From contig CAKPJO010000001.1 of NCBI GenBank assembly GCA_934162685.1, positions 74,727 through 138,726 on the forward strand: a DNA stretch of 64,000 nucleotides, written 5' to 3'. This document shows, in pieces, positions 51,601 to 61,909 of the stretch (positions are counted from its first letter, which is position 1; each line of letters begins with the position of its first letter). The notes beneath the pieces were generated by a model, which saw only the letters and a program-made list of their open reading frames with translations, did no database searches and was not told where the DNA came from. The translations under genes were made by a program, and so were the position numbers. This stretch comes from an uncultured Bacilli bacterium (GTDB taxonomy: Bacteria; Bacillota_I; Bacilli_A; RFN20; CAG-826).

Positions 51601-54380
51601 TAGGATATGGTGACGATCCTGAAGAAAAAGTTGAAGATGAAACAATAACCGCTCAGAAAATTCGTAGTATGTTTAAATATAATATTGGCACAAAGACCTT
51701 AAGTGACAAAAATTTAATTAATGCAATTAAAGTTATAAATGACCGCGATGCAGACGAAGAGACAAAAAATGCAGCGTGGGCTGATTTATTTGGTTATATT
51801 CAATTTTTACGTCCAAAAGGACCAGAAAGCGCTAATGCTGAAAATTTATCAGATGACGCTAATAAAGCATTAGTGGAGGGCATTCAAGGATTTGAAAACA
51901 AAATTGGTTCTTTATCAGGCCTATCTGACAAAGAAAAACAAAGAGTTTTTAATATCTTAAGACGTTTAGTTGGCGTTGATCCTATTTCTTATGAAGATAC
52001 TCCAGAAGATTTGGCAAGAGCTACATTTAGAATGGTTAGTGCTCCTTCAATGGTATATTCGGGACAAGAGACTTTAACTAAAGAACAAATAGGAGCTTCT
52101 AAATGGCAATCAGATTTTGGTACAGCATATAACCAATACGTTAAAAATGCAAAAGATATTGACCAGCAAGATACTTTTGACATAATTTATAATGTATTAC
52201 AAGAATCAGGAATGTTAGATAAAGAGCAGAAAGATATTGTTGAGACATATGGTTATGATGCTTGGAATTTAATTAAAAGATTTAAAATTGCTCATGAATC
52301 TTTATCAAAAATGGATTCGAAGCAACAACAACAATTTAAAAATTTGTTTGGAGGAGTATATCAAACTTCTTTAAACAAAGAAGATATAGATGATTTATCA
52401 GAATCTTTCTGGTATAAAGAAAGAGATGAATCAGGTCAAACATTAGCAGAATTTATGATTGCTACTGGTTTAGGTCCGACAGATGTTCGTTATGATGATA
52501 AAACAGGAAGGTTTGTAGCCTCGGCAAAAGCACCTGGTAATGAAGCAGATATTACTAAAATTGCTAATACTATGCAAGTTCCAGGAGCAGCTGAAAAAAT
52601 TAAAAAAGCCAGAAAGGCCGCAAAAACAAATAAAGGTACAACATATAATTCTAATGCTCCACGACAAACTACAAAAAAACAAGGAAAGAAATATTGGGGA
52701 GAATCATTTGGCCAAAGGTATAATTATACAAAAGGGAATAAAAAAATTATAAAAGTCGATGTACCTGGTGCAAGTCATCCTTTATTATATAGCGGAGATG
52801 CTAACGAAGGAGACCTTGTAGAAGTTCCTTTTGGAAAAGGCACGGCTACTGGTACTGTTATTGGCGAGGCGACACAAGATAATTTGTCAGATTTTTCAGC
52901 TAACGCTTCGGGTAAATATGAAATTAAGTCTATTTCTAAAATTTTACCTAAATCAGAAAATGCTGTAAAAACGGATACAGATGTTAAAATTCCAAGTGGA
53001 GGTACTCCTGTTGCGGAGGATTCTTCAAAAGAAAGAAAAGAAGTAGAAGGTTCAAAAGAGCCAGCGACTTCTGGAACGGTCACAGGCGATCAAAATATTA
53101 CAATTAATGCTAAATTGGTTACATTGCAAAATCCAACAGGGCAAATAACTGTTAATGGCAATGTGGGATCTGGTTCATCTTCTTCAAAAACGTCTTATTC
53201 TAGCGGAAAAGATGATGATGATAAACAAAGTAAAACAGATAAACAAGAATTACGAGAATTAGAGGTTTTGTATAAACAAAGAACTTCTTTAAGATATGAT
53301 TTAGCAAAATACCAAAAGCGTTATAATTTAACAAGTCCTTTGAGCAGAGAGATTCCTTATCTTGAAGAATATATTACTACTCAAAGTGCTGCACTGGAGG
53401 ACGTTGAAGCAGAGCTTGCTGAAAGAATTAAATCTGGTGGCTTTGCAAAAGATATTATTGAAGATTTAAACAAAAAATATTCAGATAAAGATATTCGTAA
53501 TCAATTATTAGTTGGAATGTCACATCAAGGTTCTCAAAATCTTTTCCAACAAATAGGAACATCTTTTAAAAATATGTTAGAAAACTTCACTCAAATGGGT
53601 GCAGCTTATAAGATTATTGGTATGCTTCGTAATAGTATGAGTAAAATAGTTACCGCAGCTCAACAATTGGATAAAACAATGGTTGATTTACGTATCGTAA
53701 CTGGAAATACTAAAGAAGAAACTAATGAATTAATGAGCAGTTATTCAAAATTAGGTGGAGAATTATCGGCTACAACCACTGAAGTTGCAAATGCAGCAAA
53801 CAGTTGGTTAAGACAAGGTTATTCAATAGGAGAGGTTAATGATTTAATCTCCGCATCAATGCATTTAAGTAAATTAGGTATGATTGAATCTGGACAAGCA
53901 ACAGAATACTTAACAAGTATGCTTAAAGGATTTAAGCTTGAAGCAAGTGATGCAATGGATGTTGTTTCTAAATTAACTAAAGTTGATATGGAAGCGGCAA
54001 CTTCAGCAGGTTCTATTGCGGAATCATTAAGACAATTTGCAACAACTGCTCAATTATCAGGTGTTGATATTGATCAAGCTATTGCAATGGCGACTACAAT
54101 TATGGATGTTTCTCAAAAAGATGCATCTTCTGTAGGTCACGCCTTAAATACAATGATTGCTAGATACGGTAATGTTAAAGCTGGTGCTTATACAAGTACT
54201 AACTTAAGTGAAGAATCTAGTGATACAACAGAAAAATTAAATGATATTGAAAAAGTTTTAAATAAGATTGGTATTTCAATGAGAACAACATCATTAGAAT
54301 TTAGAGATTTTGATGAAGTGTTGGAAGACGTTGCTGCTAAATGGCAAGATTTAGACAATGTCTCACAAAATGCGATCGCT
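48681..54380 (+). CDS. tape measure protein, exon 1 (residues 1-1900)
   Basis: Very long, helical, Lys/Glu/Ala-rich protein of tape-measure type. Its last 300 residues hold the TP901-like core: 'AAQQLDKTMVDLRIVTGNTKEETNELM' through 'DVAAKWQDLDNVSQNAIA'. The frame then meets TAG, which belongs to an intron. Residues about 400-600 ('SEGNPGGYGTAQHALSEAYA', 'VDTKFRKETVRTLEEF') look like an embedded PD-(D/E)xK-type nuclease-like fold, but this is uncertain. A tape measure sets tail length and occupies the tube lumen. AAGGAGGAG precedes the ATG. Confidence 0.85.
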
Positions 54381-54767
54381 TAGAAATAGTTTTGTTATGA
54401 ACTATTCTATGGGCGGGTTATATAGTAATATATAATATAAACCCTTTGTGATATGCTGGAAGTCCCTTAGAGCTTTTCTCGCTAACTGAATCCGTGAGGA
54501 TGAGTCAGAAGTGAAGTAGAAAAGATTGGGTAATCAGCAGGCAGTTTAACTTTTTATAAAAATATATTGTGTATAATTGAATAATAGATTATACTAGTAT
54601 ATAAGAAGTTTACGCCTCGACGGTCATCCAGGCATGGAGTAGGTGCAAGTGTACCGAAGCGCAAAGTCCCTATATAATAAAATGTTTATTTTATATAGGC
54701 GAAAGATATGACCTACGCTTATGAGAAATCATAAGAGATAACGTAACGAGTTATCGCAATATAACGG
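54381..54767 (+). ncRNA. group I intron 1 of the tape measure gene, 387 nt
   Basis: It begins after the U of GCU (54380) and ends with G (54767). A P1 helix can form between exon AUCGCU and intron GGCGG (54412-54416), with U-G at the splice site. The P7 strands GGUCAU (54622-54627) and AUGACC (54708-54713) are perfect. A GGGUAAUCAGCAGGC segment resembles the Q-element region. No reading frame is present. Removing it alone joins ...NVSQNAIA to TAIAG. Confidence 0.8.
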
Positions 54768-54782
54768 ACAGCTATTGCTGGT
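54768..54782 (+). CDS. tape measure micro-exon, 15 nt (residues 1901-1905, TAIAG)
   Basis: ACA GCT ATT GCT GGT encodes TAIAG. Tape measures of this type read ...QNAIA-TAIAG-TRQRE... without a break, so this pentapeptide is exactly what is missing between the two long open frames. It is bounded by a G at the 3' end of intron 1 and ends in U as needed for the next group I 5' splice site. All three exons are in phase 0. Confidence 0.85.
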
Positions 54783-55077
54783 AAAAAAGTCTTGTGCCAG
54801 AACATATAGTGATATATGGCCTCAGCTGAAAAAGAGGTAGAAGAAAACCATATCGGTGAAGGTCCTACAAAGGATAATACCGAGGAAAGATTAAAATTGT
54901 TATAATTTTAAAATCCGTAGAGACTAAACGTTTTCTATCTTGAAAAAGATAAAGTTATAGTCCAATCTATACATATAAATAAAAGTATAGAGTTAAAGAG
55001 AAATCTTTAACCGCCATTTATTATAAAATGGTAAAAAAGTCCTCTTTCACGTAGAGGATGAAAAGTAATACAAATTG
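54783..55077 (+). ncRNA. group I intron 2 of the tape measure gene, 295 nt
   Basis: P1 pairs micro-exon CUGGU with intron GCCAG (54796-54800), U-G at the splice site. The P7 strands are GACUA (54922-54926) and UAGUC (54958-54962), inside the typical AGAGACUAAACG and UUAUAGUCC contexts. The intron ends with G at 55077. No reading frame inside. The micro-exon thus serves both as 3' exon of intron 1 and as the P1 partner of intron 2. Confidence 0.88.
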
Positions 55078-58000
55078 ACAAGACAACGTGAATCGTTCTT
55101 AGTTCTCATGGAGAACATGGACAAATATCACGATTTAATTAAAACTTCTGCAGAATCTAAAGGTACTGCGGAAGAAAAATACTTATCTTATACAGAACAA
55201 TTAGAAGCAGCACAAAAGAGATTAAATGCTGCTTGGGAAGATATAGCATTAAATGCAGATGTTAATAGTTTCTTAACTAAAATTACAGATGTTACTACAT
55301 TTTTGGTCAAGCATTTACCGACCGTGTTAAAATTAGTAATGAGAACAGTTACAGCACTAAATGCTTATAAATTACCTGCTTTATTCGAGTTACCAGAAAA
55401 AGTTCAAAAATTACAAGGATTTTTAGGAAAAACAGCAAGTAATATTGTATCGGGTTTTAAATCTTTTATAGACGAACATGGAAACTTTAGTTTTGAAAAC
55501 TTTAAAAATAAGGTAGGCAAAGACATTGATTCTAACTTAACAAAAATGGGAAAATATAGTTCTAAACCTGCTTCCATATTGGGAAAATTACAAAATACCA
55601 TTGTTACTAATATTAAAGCATTAAGAGACAATACCTCTGCAATTAAAGGTGAAACAACTCCTACAGGCATAGATGATTTAACTAAAAACAAAATTGATCC
55701 TGATAAAGAACAATCTTCAACAGGAGCAGGAAATCTTTGGGCTGGCGCAGCACAATTTGGTTTAAATACTTTAGTATCAGGAGCTACTGCTAGTACTATT
55801 GGAAGAAATAGAACAACAGGTGAAGACTATGAAATGTCAAATACAGCAGTATGGACTAACAGAATAGCTACAGGATTGGCTGGTGGAATAGGTTCTATGA
55901 TTAATCCTATTTTAGGTCCTATTTTTTCAACAGCTATGGATTTATTTATTTCTAAAGTAATTGGTCCTTTAATTGATCGTGTTGATAATTTAATTAAGCA
56001 TCAAATAGAAGTTGCCGAAAAGAATTTATCTTTGCTTTCTAAAATTGAAACTTCAACTTCTGAATTAGCAAAAATTTCAAAAGAAAAAGACACTTATGAA
56101 AATTATCAAAAAATTCAAGAAGCATCAGCAGATATGTTAGATGTCTTAAAAGAAGATTCTGATTTATCAAATAGATTATTACAAGTAATGTCAGAGCAAG
56201 GATACAATTATAAAGATATTTATGCTTTAATGAAAGATTGGAAAGAAGATTCAGATAGTCGTTCTGAAATTTCTAGACAATTAGATATTGCTACTAAGCA
56301 ATTAGAATATGAAAATACGATTATTGCTAAACAAAAAGAATTAAGTGAGGCAGACACAATTATTTATCAAAAACAATTGTCGTATAATAAAGAAACAGGT
56401 GGTTTTGAATATCTAGAAGACACCAACGGTATGGGTATTCAAGAATCTATAAACAATATTAAGTCGGCACTTAAATTATTGTCTGATTATAATTATACTG
56501 ATGAATATGGCCGCGATTACAAGAAGGTTGCAAACTCGCTAGAAGCTTTGTTACAAGAACAAGAATCAAAATTTGCTAAAATAAATGAAATATATGAGAC
56601 TCTTAACAAAAATCTTACAGAACAAGCAATATTGGGGGCTAAAACAACTTCAGGAGCATATTTAACAGATTTGAGTGTTAATCAATTAAAAGATTTAGGT
56701 AAAGATGAGATTGTAGATATTGTAACTGAACAAATTCAATCATTAGGTGGATTTAAAGGTTATGATGCTTGGTCAAAAGAAGGACAAGATATTGTTGCAA
56801 GCGTAATTAAAGCTGATGAAAAACTTTATAAAATTTATTCTCAACAAGTTTATACTTTAGATGAAGCGGTTCGTAAAAACGATCCAGAATTATTAGTACA
56901 ATTTGCTAATGCGATGGGTGTTACGGTTGATCAATTAGATAGATTGTCGAAAACAATGGGTACTTTAACTTTAGCAGATTTCTTAAAGACTCCTACTGAA
57001 GTTAGAAATTCATTCAATGAATTAAGTTCATTATTTACTTCTTTAGGTTCTTCTTCTGGATTAACAGCAGAGAATTTAGAGAAAATTATTAGTGATTATC
57101 CTCAATTGCTTGGTGATTTAGGAGATACCCATAAATTAGCAACTGGCATTATTAAGAATATGAATGCCTATAAAGAATTATACAAAAACACTTTAGTAGA
57201 TTCTTTATTGGATAATACCTCATATTTTGATTTATTGCAAGACAAATTAACAGAAGCAGGTGCTACCGCTAGTGTAGATGCTATTAAATCATTAGATGTA
57301 AAAACAATTCGTGAATTGATGCGCTCATTGGATAAAATTGACAAAGATGGTGCTATTAAAGCAGCAATAGATGAATTATTCGATCAAGATATTACTGCTG
57401 ATTTTGAAAAATCTTTATTAGAAACTGTTATTAATTATCAATCAAAAGCATACGATAAACAAATTAAAAATCTTGAAGAGCAAAAAACTGCTTTACAAGA
57501 AATTAATAATCAACGTGAATATGAAAACAAGTTAATTGAAGCTCGCAATAAGCTTGAAGATGCTCAAAAAGAGAAGAAAAAAATTTATAGAGCGGGTATA
57601 GGTTTTGTGTATGAATCTGACCAATCTGCTATTTTAGAGGCTCAAAAGAATCTTGAAGATGTAACTAATGAAAAGAAAATTAGTGAAATTCAAGCACAAA
57701 TAGACCAGCTTACAGGCGAAAAAGAGCAATTAACTGAACTCCCTGATAAATTAGAGTTAGAAAATTTAAAGACTGTGTATGAGGCTTGGGCTGAAGAACT
57801 TAAAACAAGTAATGGTACTCAAGCTCAAATTTTAGAAAAAATCATTGAAGCATATAAAGGGTTAAATATCTCAACTTCAGGAGAGGACGCTCAAAATAGA
57901 GTAAATGCGGCTGATAACAACACCCGCACAGGATTTACAAGTTCTTTAAAAGCTCTTAATGATGCAATATCTGCACTTGGTAATGATACTAGTACAAGTG

Positions 58001-58845
58001 AATATGCAAAGTCTGAAAGTCAAATAAATACCGCAGCAGATAAATTGTTTACTGACATAGATACTTTTGTCTCATCGGGTGGTTCTTTAGATTCCACTCC
58101 TGAAATTAAAGAATGGTACGAAGCACAAAAATCTGCTAGAAAAGGCTATGATAATTATAAATATATTGATAAATATAATCCTATTGTAGAAATGGGAAAT
58201 ACTGGTAAAAAATATAAATTAAAAGGCGATTATCCTAGTTCTTCTTTGTCAAAAGATATCAGCAATCAAATTATTAGTCATGGTAAAAATTTCTTATATT
58301 ATAAACCTAATGAAGGTCAATCTAAAATGGATTCTGATGATTTCATTGATAAATATGAAACATTAGAGAACGCAATAAATGCTTTGCCTTCAGGAACATT
58401 TGTTGCAGACAGTCATAATAAAGATTGGGGAGTTATTTTAAAAGGAAATGATGCTCCAAATGGTGCTGGTATTTATAAAGTTCAAAAAGCTGCTAAAGGT
58501 TCTTTAGGACTTAAAGGCGGCATGAGTTTAATTAACGAATTAGGAACAGAAGCTTTAGTTACGCCAGGTGGTACGATTACATCGTTACCATCAGCAACAG
58601 GTGTTGTTCCAGCGGATATTACTAAAAATTTGTGGGCATTAGGCGAAGTGGCTCCTATGTTTGCAAAAGCTATGAAAACTGGCTTTAGTGATATTCAAGG
58701 ATTTGGAACTCAAGACAAATCTGTGGACGAATCATTTAACGTCGGAACTGTTAATATGACAGTTAATGCAGATAATACATTCGATGTTGACAAATGGGTA
58801 AATGAACTTAAAGTTAAAACCGCTTTAAGTCGAAATATCCGATAA
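55078..58845 (+). CDS. tape measure protein, exon 3 (residues 1906-3160)
   Basis: Starts TRQRESFLVLMENMDKYHDL, the conserved continuation of the TP901-like tape measure core, and runs 1,255 residues to TAA. It contains a Gly/Ala-rich hydrophobic stretch (GLAGGIGSMINPILGPIFSTAMDLF) and long coiled coils, and near the end 'KAAKGSLGLKGGMSLINELGTEALVTPGG', a common C-terminal tape measure motif. The TTG at 55075 seen as a start is intronic. The full spliced protein is about 3,160 residues, which implies a tail of several hundred nanometres. Confidence 0.85.
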   Translation, partial: TRQRESFLVLMENMDKYHDLIKTSAESKGTAEEKYLSYTEQLEAAQKRLNAAWEDIALNADVNSFLTKITDVTTFLVKHLPTVLKLVMRTVTALNAYKLPALFELPEKVQKLQGFLGKTASNIVSGFKSFIDEHGNFSFENFKNKVGKDIDSNLTKMGKYSSKPASILGKLQNTIVTNIKALRDNTSAIKGETTPTGIDDLTKNKIDPDKEQSSTGAGNLWAGAAQFGLNTLVSGATASTIGRNRTTGEDYEMSNTAVWTNRIATGLAGGIGSMINPILGPIFSTAMDLFISKVIGPLIDRVDNLIKHQIEVAEKNLSLLSKIETSTSELAKISKEKDTYENYQKIQEASADMLDVLKEDSDLSNRLLQVMSEQGYNYKDIYALMKDWKEDSDSRSEISRQLDIATKQLEYENTIIAKQKELSEADTIIYQKQLSYNKETGGFEYLEDTNGMGIQESINNIKSALKLLSDYNYTDEYGRDYKKVANSLEALLQEQESKFAKINEIYETLNKNLTEQAILGAKTTSGAYLTDLSVNQLKDLGKDEIVDIVTEQIQSLGGFKGYDAWSKEGQDIVASVIKADEKLYKIYSQQVYTLDEAVRKNDPELLVQFANAMGVTVDQLDRLSKTMGTLTLADFLKTPTEVRNSFNELSSLFTSLGSSSGLTAENLEKIISDYPQLLGDLGDTHKLATGIIKNMNAYKELYKNTLVDSLLDNTSYFDLLQDKLTEAGATASVDAIKSLDVKTIRELMRSLDKIDKDGAIKAAIDELFDQDITADFEKSLLETVINYQSKAYDKQIKNLEEQKTALQEINNQREYENKLIEARNKLEDAQKEKKKIYRAGIGFVYESDQSAILEAQKNLEDVTNEKKISEIQAQIDQLTGEKEQLTELPDKLELENLKTVYEAWAEELKTSNGTQAQILEKIIEAYKGLNISTSGEDAQNRVNAADNNTRTGFTSSLKALNDAISALGNDTSTSEYAKSESQINTAADKLFTDIDTFVSSGGSLDSTPEIKEWYEAQKSARKGYDNYKYIDKYNPIVEMGNTGKKYKLKGDYPSSSLSKDISNQIISHGKNFLYYKPNEGQSKMDSDDFIDKYETLENAINALPSGTFVADSHNKDWGVILKGNDAPNGAGIYKVQKAAKGSLGLKGGMSLINELGTEALVTPGGTITSLPSATGVVPADITKNLWALGEVAPMFAKAMKTGFSDIQGFGTQDKSVDESFNVGTVNMTVNADNTFDVDKWVNELKVKTALSRNIR

Positions 58846-58885
58846 TAAAAAATAATAGTTTGCAAGTAAGGGAAGGATAGATGAT

Positions 58886-58903
58886 ATAAAATTGTCATTT
58901 TAT
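58886..58903 (+). repeat. AATAAAA...TTTTATT leader hairpin, copy D
   Basis: ATAAAAT pairs with ATTTTAT around TGTC, enclosed by GGAAG/CTTCC. It lies between the tape measure and the next tail gene. Confidence 0.4.
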
Positions 58904-58967
58904 TTCTTCCTTTGCTGTGCAAGCATTTTTTAATAAAATTATTTTAAAAAAGGAGGTTTTGCAAACA

Positions 58968-59909
58968 ATGCCACAAAAATATATAAAAAGAAAAACAAAA
59001 CCTGTAGCTACTTATGGAGAAACAGGCGAAGAAAATAAAATTCAATGGATAACTAAATCAGTAGGTACGTTTACTGGTGGTGGCGGTGGTGAAACAGGAA
59101 CTGTTGACACTGAAATGAGTGACACCTCCACTAATGCCGTACAAAATAAAGTTATTAAAGAATATGTAGATACAGCAGATGAAAATTTATCAAAAGTTAT
59201 GCCTACAGATATTAATGTAGATAGTAATGGTAAATTAATATTAGAACATGATGGGGTTGAAATTACAGGTCAAAAGAAATTAGTCGACTTCAATAGTAAG
59301 TTAGATAAATCCACTCTTAAAAAAGTAGCTTATGTGAATGATGTAGATGGTAACCCAGCAATGGTTGAATATTCATTGTTACCAGGCAATTCTAATATAG
59401 CACAATTTGATACAGGCGGACACCTTTACACAGAATATCCTAGCATTGATACTCATGCAGCAAATAAAAAATATGTAGATGATGCTGTTTCGGGTATCTC
59501 TTTAGAAATAGATGTTATTAATATTGAATATAATCCTGATACATTGGCTCCAGTTGGAACTTATGATGTTTCTGTTTTTGAAACTGCTAAAAAGAGAACA
59601 ACAAAAGTATTATTAACAGCAACAGGAGAATCTTATGGTATCTTATGCGATAAAACATTAGAGAACTTAGACGAAACAGAGCCTAATTTAATGTTTGCTT
59701 CTGGATTAGATGAAGCACATAATTACTATGTTATTGATATGGATTTAAGAGACGGTTCTTTAATTATACAAATTTCTAAAGAACAAGGGCAAGCAGTATT
59801 AGAAAGTGGAATTAATATTAAGACAATTAACGGAGAACCAGTATTGGGTTCTGGTAACATTACAATCCCTACAGTACAAATAGAAATATTAGAAGAAGGA
59901 GATAACTAA
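58968..59909 (+). CDS. tail fibre or baseplate protein, 313 aa
   Basis: Contains 'EMSDTSTNAVQNKVIKEYVD', a motif found widely in tail fibre proteins of gut phages, and a later 'HAANKKYVDDAVSG', the classic tail-fibre repeat unit. The C-terminal 120 residues are beta-rich. The start at 58968 has an AGGAGG site; the frame upstream to 58917 is not supported. Probably an adsorption-apparatus component. Confidence 0.7.
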   Translation: MPQKYIKRKTKPVATYGETGEENKIQWITKSVGTFTGGGGGETGTVDTEMSDTSTNAVQNKVIKEYVDTADENLSKVMPTDINVDSNGKLILEHDGVEITGQKKLVDFNSKLDKSTLKKVAYVNDVDGNPAMVEYSLLPGNSNIAQFDTGGHLYTEYPSIDTHAANKKYVDDAVSGISLEIDVINIEYNPDTLAPVGTYDVSVFETAKKRTTKVLLTATGESYGILCDKTLENLDETEPNLMFASGLDEAHNYYVIDMDLRDGSLIIQISKEQGQAVLESGINIKTINGEPVLGSGNITIPTVQIEILEEGDN

Positions 59910-59910
59910 T

Positions 59911-60954
59911 ATGAGTATGTATGTTAAGAAAAAAGACGGCACTATTGTTGAAAGTCAATGTGAAACTGTTAAGGTTACTGAGAATACGTTAAAGAATTTG
60001 TTGGATACTACTAAACAGATGCATCATATCGTCGGGTATTCAGCTGTATTATCCAAGGCAATTGATGCTTCACAACTATTGAAATTTTCTGATACAGAAA
60101 ATGTGATTGATATGTCTTATGCTTTTGCAGGTGAGTTATCAAGTAACGACTATAAGTACTATCAGAATAGAATTACACATATACCTTTATTAGATACACG
60201 TAATGTAACAAATATGGCATATATGTTTGCATTTGTACATTATGAAAATAATAAAGATGGGATTCCTTTATATGATACATCAAAAGTTACCGATATGTCG
60301 CATCTATTTGAAGGATTTCAATATTTTGCTCTATCTTTTAATTACCCAAATTTTAATACATCAAATGTTACAAACATGGATTATATGTTTAGTGGATTAT
60401 ACTGGAAAGATAATGATAATGCAGAAAAAAAACAAGGCTTTATACTCCCTGATTCATTAGATACACATAATGTGACAAGTATGAGCTGTATGTTTTCACC
60501 TCAAACAACTAAAGGTAGTATTAATGATGGTCCTTATCGAGTCCCTATGATGGATACATCAAATGTTACAATGATGTATAGCATGTTCAATGGATGTTCA
60601 GTTTTAAAATCTATCCCCTTATATGATACATCAAAAGCTGAAAACATTTCATATATTTTTAATAAGTGTTCAAAATTAACAGAAATTCCTGCATTAAATT
60701 TTTCAACTGCGAATTTCGGATATAATATATTTGGAGGTTGTTCGAATCTTGAAGAAATACATTGCACAGGATTAAAAATATCATTTGATATTCACTATTC
60801 AACTAAATTTACAGAATCAGCATTAGTAGAAATATTAAACAATTTAGGAACACCTACATCTTCACAAACATTAACAATGGGGGCAACAAACTTGGCAAAA
60901 TTAACTGATGAAGAAAAAGCAATAGCAACTGATAAAGGTTGGACTTTAAAATAA
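59911..60954 (+). CDS. BspA-like leucine-rich repeat protein (DUF285-type), 347 aa
   Basis: About six repeats of the form 'pl.DTsnVt.M.yMF.gc' (for example LDTRNVTNMAYMFAF, YDTSKVTDMSHLFEG, FNTSNVTNMDYMFSG) mark the BspA-like surface LRR family known from bacteria and protists of mucosal sites. In this tail context it is probably a receptor-binding or carbohydrate-adhering tail tip protein. The start is ATG 59911 behind GAAGGAGAT. Confidence 0.8.
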   Translation: MSMYVKKKDGTIVESQCETVKVTENTLKNLLDTTKQMHHIVGYSAVLSKAIDASQLLKFSDTENVIDMSYAFAGELSSNDYKYYQNRITHIPLLDTRNVTNMAYMFAFVHYENNKDGIPLYDTSKVTDMSHLFEGFQYFALSFNYPNFNTSNVTNMDYMFSGLYWKDNDNAEKKQGFILPDSLDTHNVTSMSCMFSPQTTKGSINDGPYRVPMMDTSNVTMMYSMFNGCSVLKSIPLYDTSKAENISYIFNKCSKLTEIPALNFSTANFGYNIFGGCSNLEEIHCTGLKISFDIHYSTKFTESALVEILNNLGTPTSSQTLTMGATNLAKLTDEEKAIATDKGWTLK

Positions 60955-60969
60955 AGGAGATAAACAGAA

Positions 60970-61188
60970 ATGGAATCAAGTACTATTAAAATTATTAAAT
61001 TATCACCTGAAGAAGGAAAACACTTAAAAGATATAAGAACAGGTGATATAGCTGAAAAAGATGTCTATCTTGGTAAATTAGATTCAGTAGATAACTATGT
61101 AGAAGTTACTGAAGAAGAATATCAAGAATGGCTAGTAGCTAAAGAAAAAGAAGCAGAGGAGATGTCTCACGATGCAAACAATGAATAA
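60970..61188 (+). CDS. small acidic protein, 72 aa
   Basis: Acidic, helical at its C-terminus (EEEYQEWLVAKEKEAEEMS). It resembles short tail-fibre accessory or chaperone proteins by size and position. It overlaps the next gene by 17 nt. Confidence 0.5.
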   Translation: MESSTIKIIKLSPEEGKHLKDIRTGDIAEKDVYLGKLDSVDNYVEVTEEEYQEWLVAKEKEAEEMSHDANNE

Positions 61189-61657
61189 ACAAAAAGATGT
61201 ATTTCTTACAAAAGCTCAGTTTGAAGCCAGAAAAACAGCAGGCACTTTAGAAGAAGGTATTATTTATCATATTACAGATGTTAAATATGCTACACAAGCC
61301 GAAGTAGAAGCGGTTAAAAGTCTTGCGATGAATATTACAGCTCCTTCTGGTGCAACTGCTGGTAATCTAACAGATGAACAGATGACAATCCTACAAGCAA
61401 GTGACAGTAATTTCATTATGTATGATCATGAAAAATATTATTTAGAAGATAAAGGACATATAGAAGGATATTTAACATATACACATGCTGGTTACGAAAA
61501 CAACCAAATGTGGTTAAAATCAATTACGGTTACTATCGCAACAAAAACATGGGTGTTAAATGTTGTGGGAGTCAAACCTATTGTAGTATTAACACAAAGT
61601 GAATACGATGATTTAACGGTAAAAGATGCAAATACTCTTTATTATATTATAGGATAG
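61172..61657 (+). CDS. tail-associated protein, 161 aa
   Basis: Begins MNKQKDVFLTKAQFEARKTAGTLEEGIIYHITD after a short lead. The 'LEEGIIYHITD' and C-terminal 'VLTQSEYDDLTVKDANTLYYII' sequences are typical short modules at fibre or tail-tip proteins in Firmicutes phages ('eyd.l..kd.ntlYyi'). The GAGGAG site lies inside the previous gene. Confidence 0.6.
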   Translation: MQTMNKQKDVFLTKAQFEARKTAGTLEEGIIYHITDVKYATQAEVEAVKSLAMNITAPSGATAGNLTDEQMTILQASDSNFIMYDHEKYYLEDKGHIEGYLTYTHAGYENNQMWLKSITVTIATKTWVLNVVGVKPIVVLTQSEYDDLTVKDANTLYYIIG

Positions 61658-61666
61658 GTGATAAAC

Positions 61667-61849
61667 ATGACAAACAAAATTTGTTTAGGAACAAATATAG
61701 TTTCTCATATTTATTTAGGCACCACTGATGTTGATAAACATTATTTGGGCAGTAACTTAGTATATAGTAAAGCAGAAGTTGTAGAAAATACAGTTAAACA
61801 AGTTCGTAAAAATGCGCGAAAAGCTGCGTGTATAGTTGACAAAATTTGA
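61667..61849 (+). CDS. small tail-region protein, 60 aa
   Basis: 'ICLGTNIVSHIYLGTTDVDKHYLGSNLVY' is a short beta-repeat unit often found at the ends of phage fibre genes, followed by a basic helix. The ATG at 61667 is preferred over GTG 61658. It ends with TGA, the second of only two TGA stops seen, and the stop lies within the next promoter. Confidence 0.5.
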   Translation: MTNKICLGTNIVSHIYLGTTDVDKHYLGSNLVYSKAEVVENTVKQVRKNARKAACIVDKI

Positions 61850-61863
61850 TATTTATATATAAT
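61836..61863 (+). promoter_or_regulatory. consensus sigma-A promoter for the LRR gene
   Basis: TTGACA (61836-61841), 16-nt spacer and TATAAT (61858-61863); both boxes are perfect. It drives the LRR_5-type gene at 61910 and lies across the stop codon of the previous gene. Confidence 0.85.
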
Positions 61864-61909
61864 ATAAATTGTATATAGAAGAACAAGGAAATAAAAGGGT
61901 GATTTTATT

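Noticed and set aside
54480..54520. Hammerhead-like motif within tape measure intron 1 (GGATGAGTC region)
   Set aside because: CUGAUGA and GAAA are not both present in the proper order; the segment is better explained as group I core.
55075..55077. TTG at 55075 as start of a second tape measure gene
   Set aside because: It is the last three nucleotides of a group I intron; the conserved protein context requires splicing to TAIAG upstream.
54381..55077. One single intron between the two tape measure frames
   Set aside because: A single splice would delete the conserved TAIAG; two separate P7 and P1 sets are visible, and the missing codons lie in the middle.
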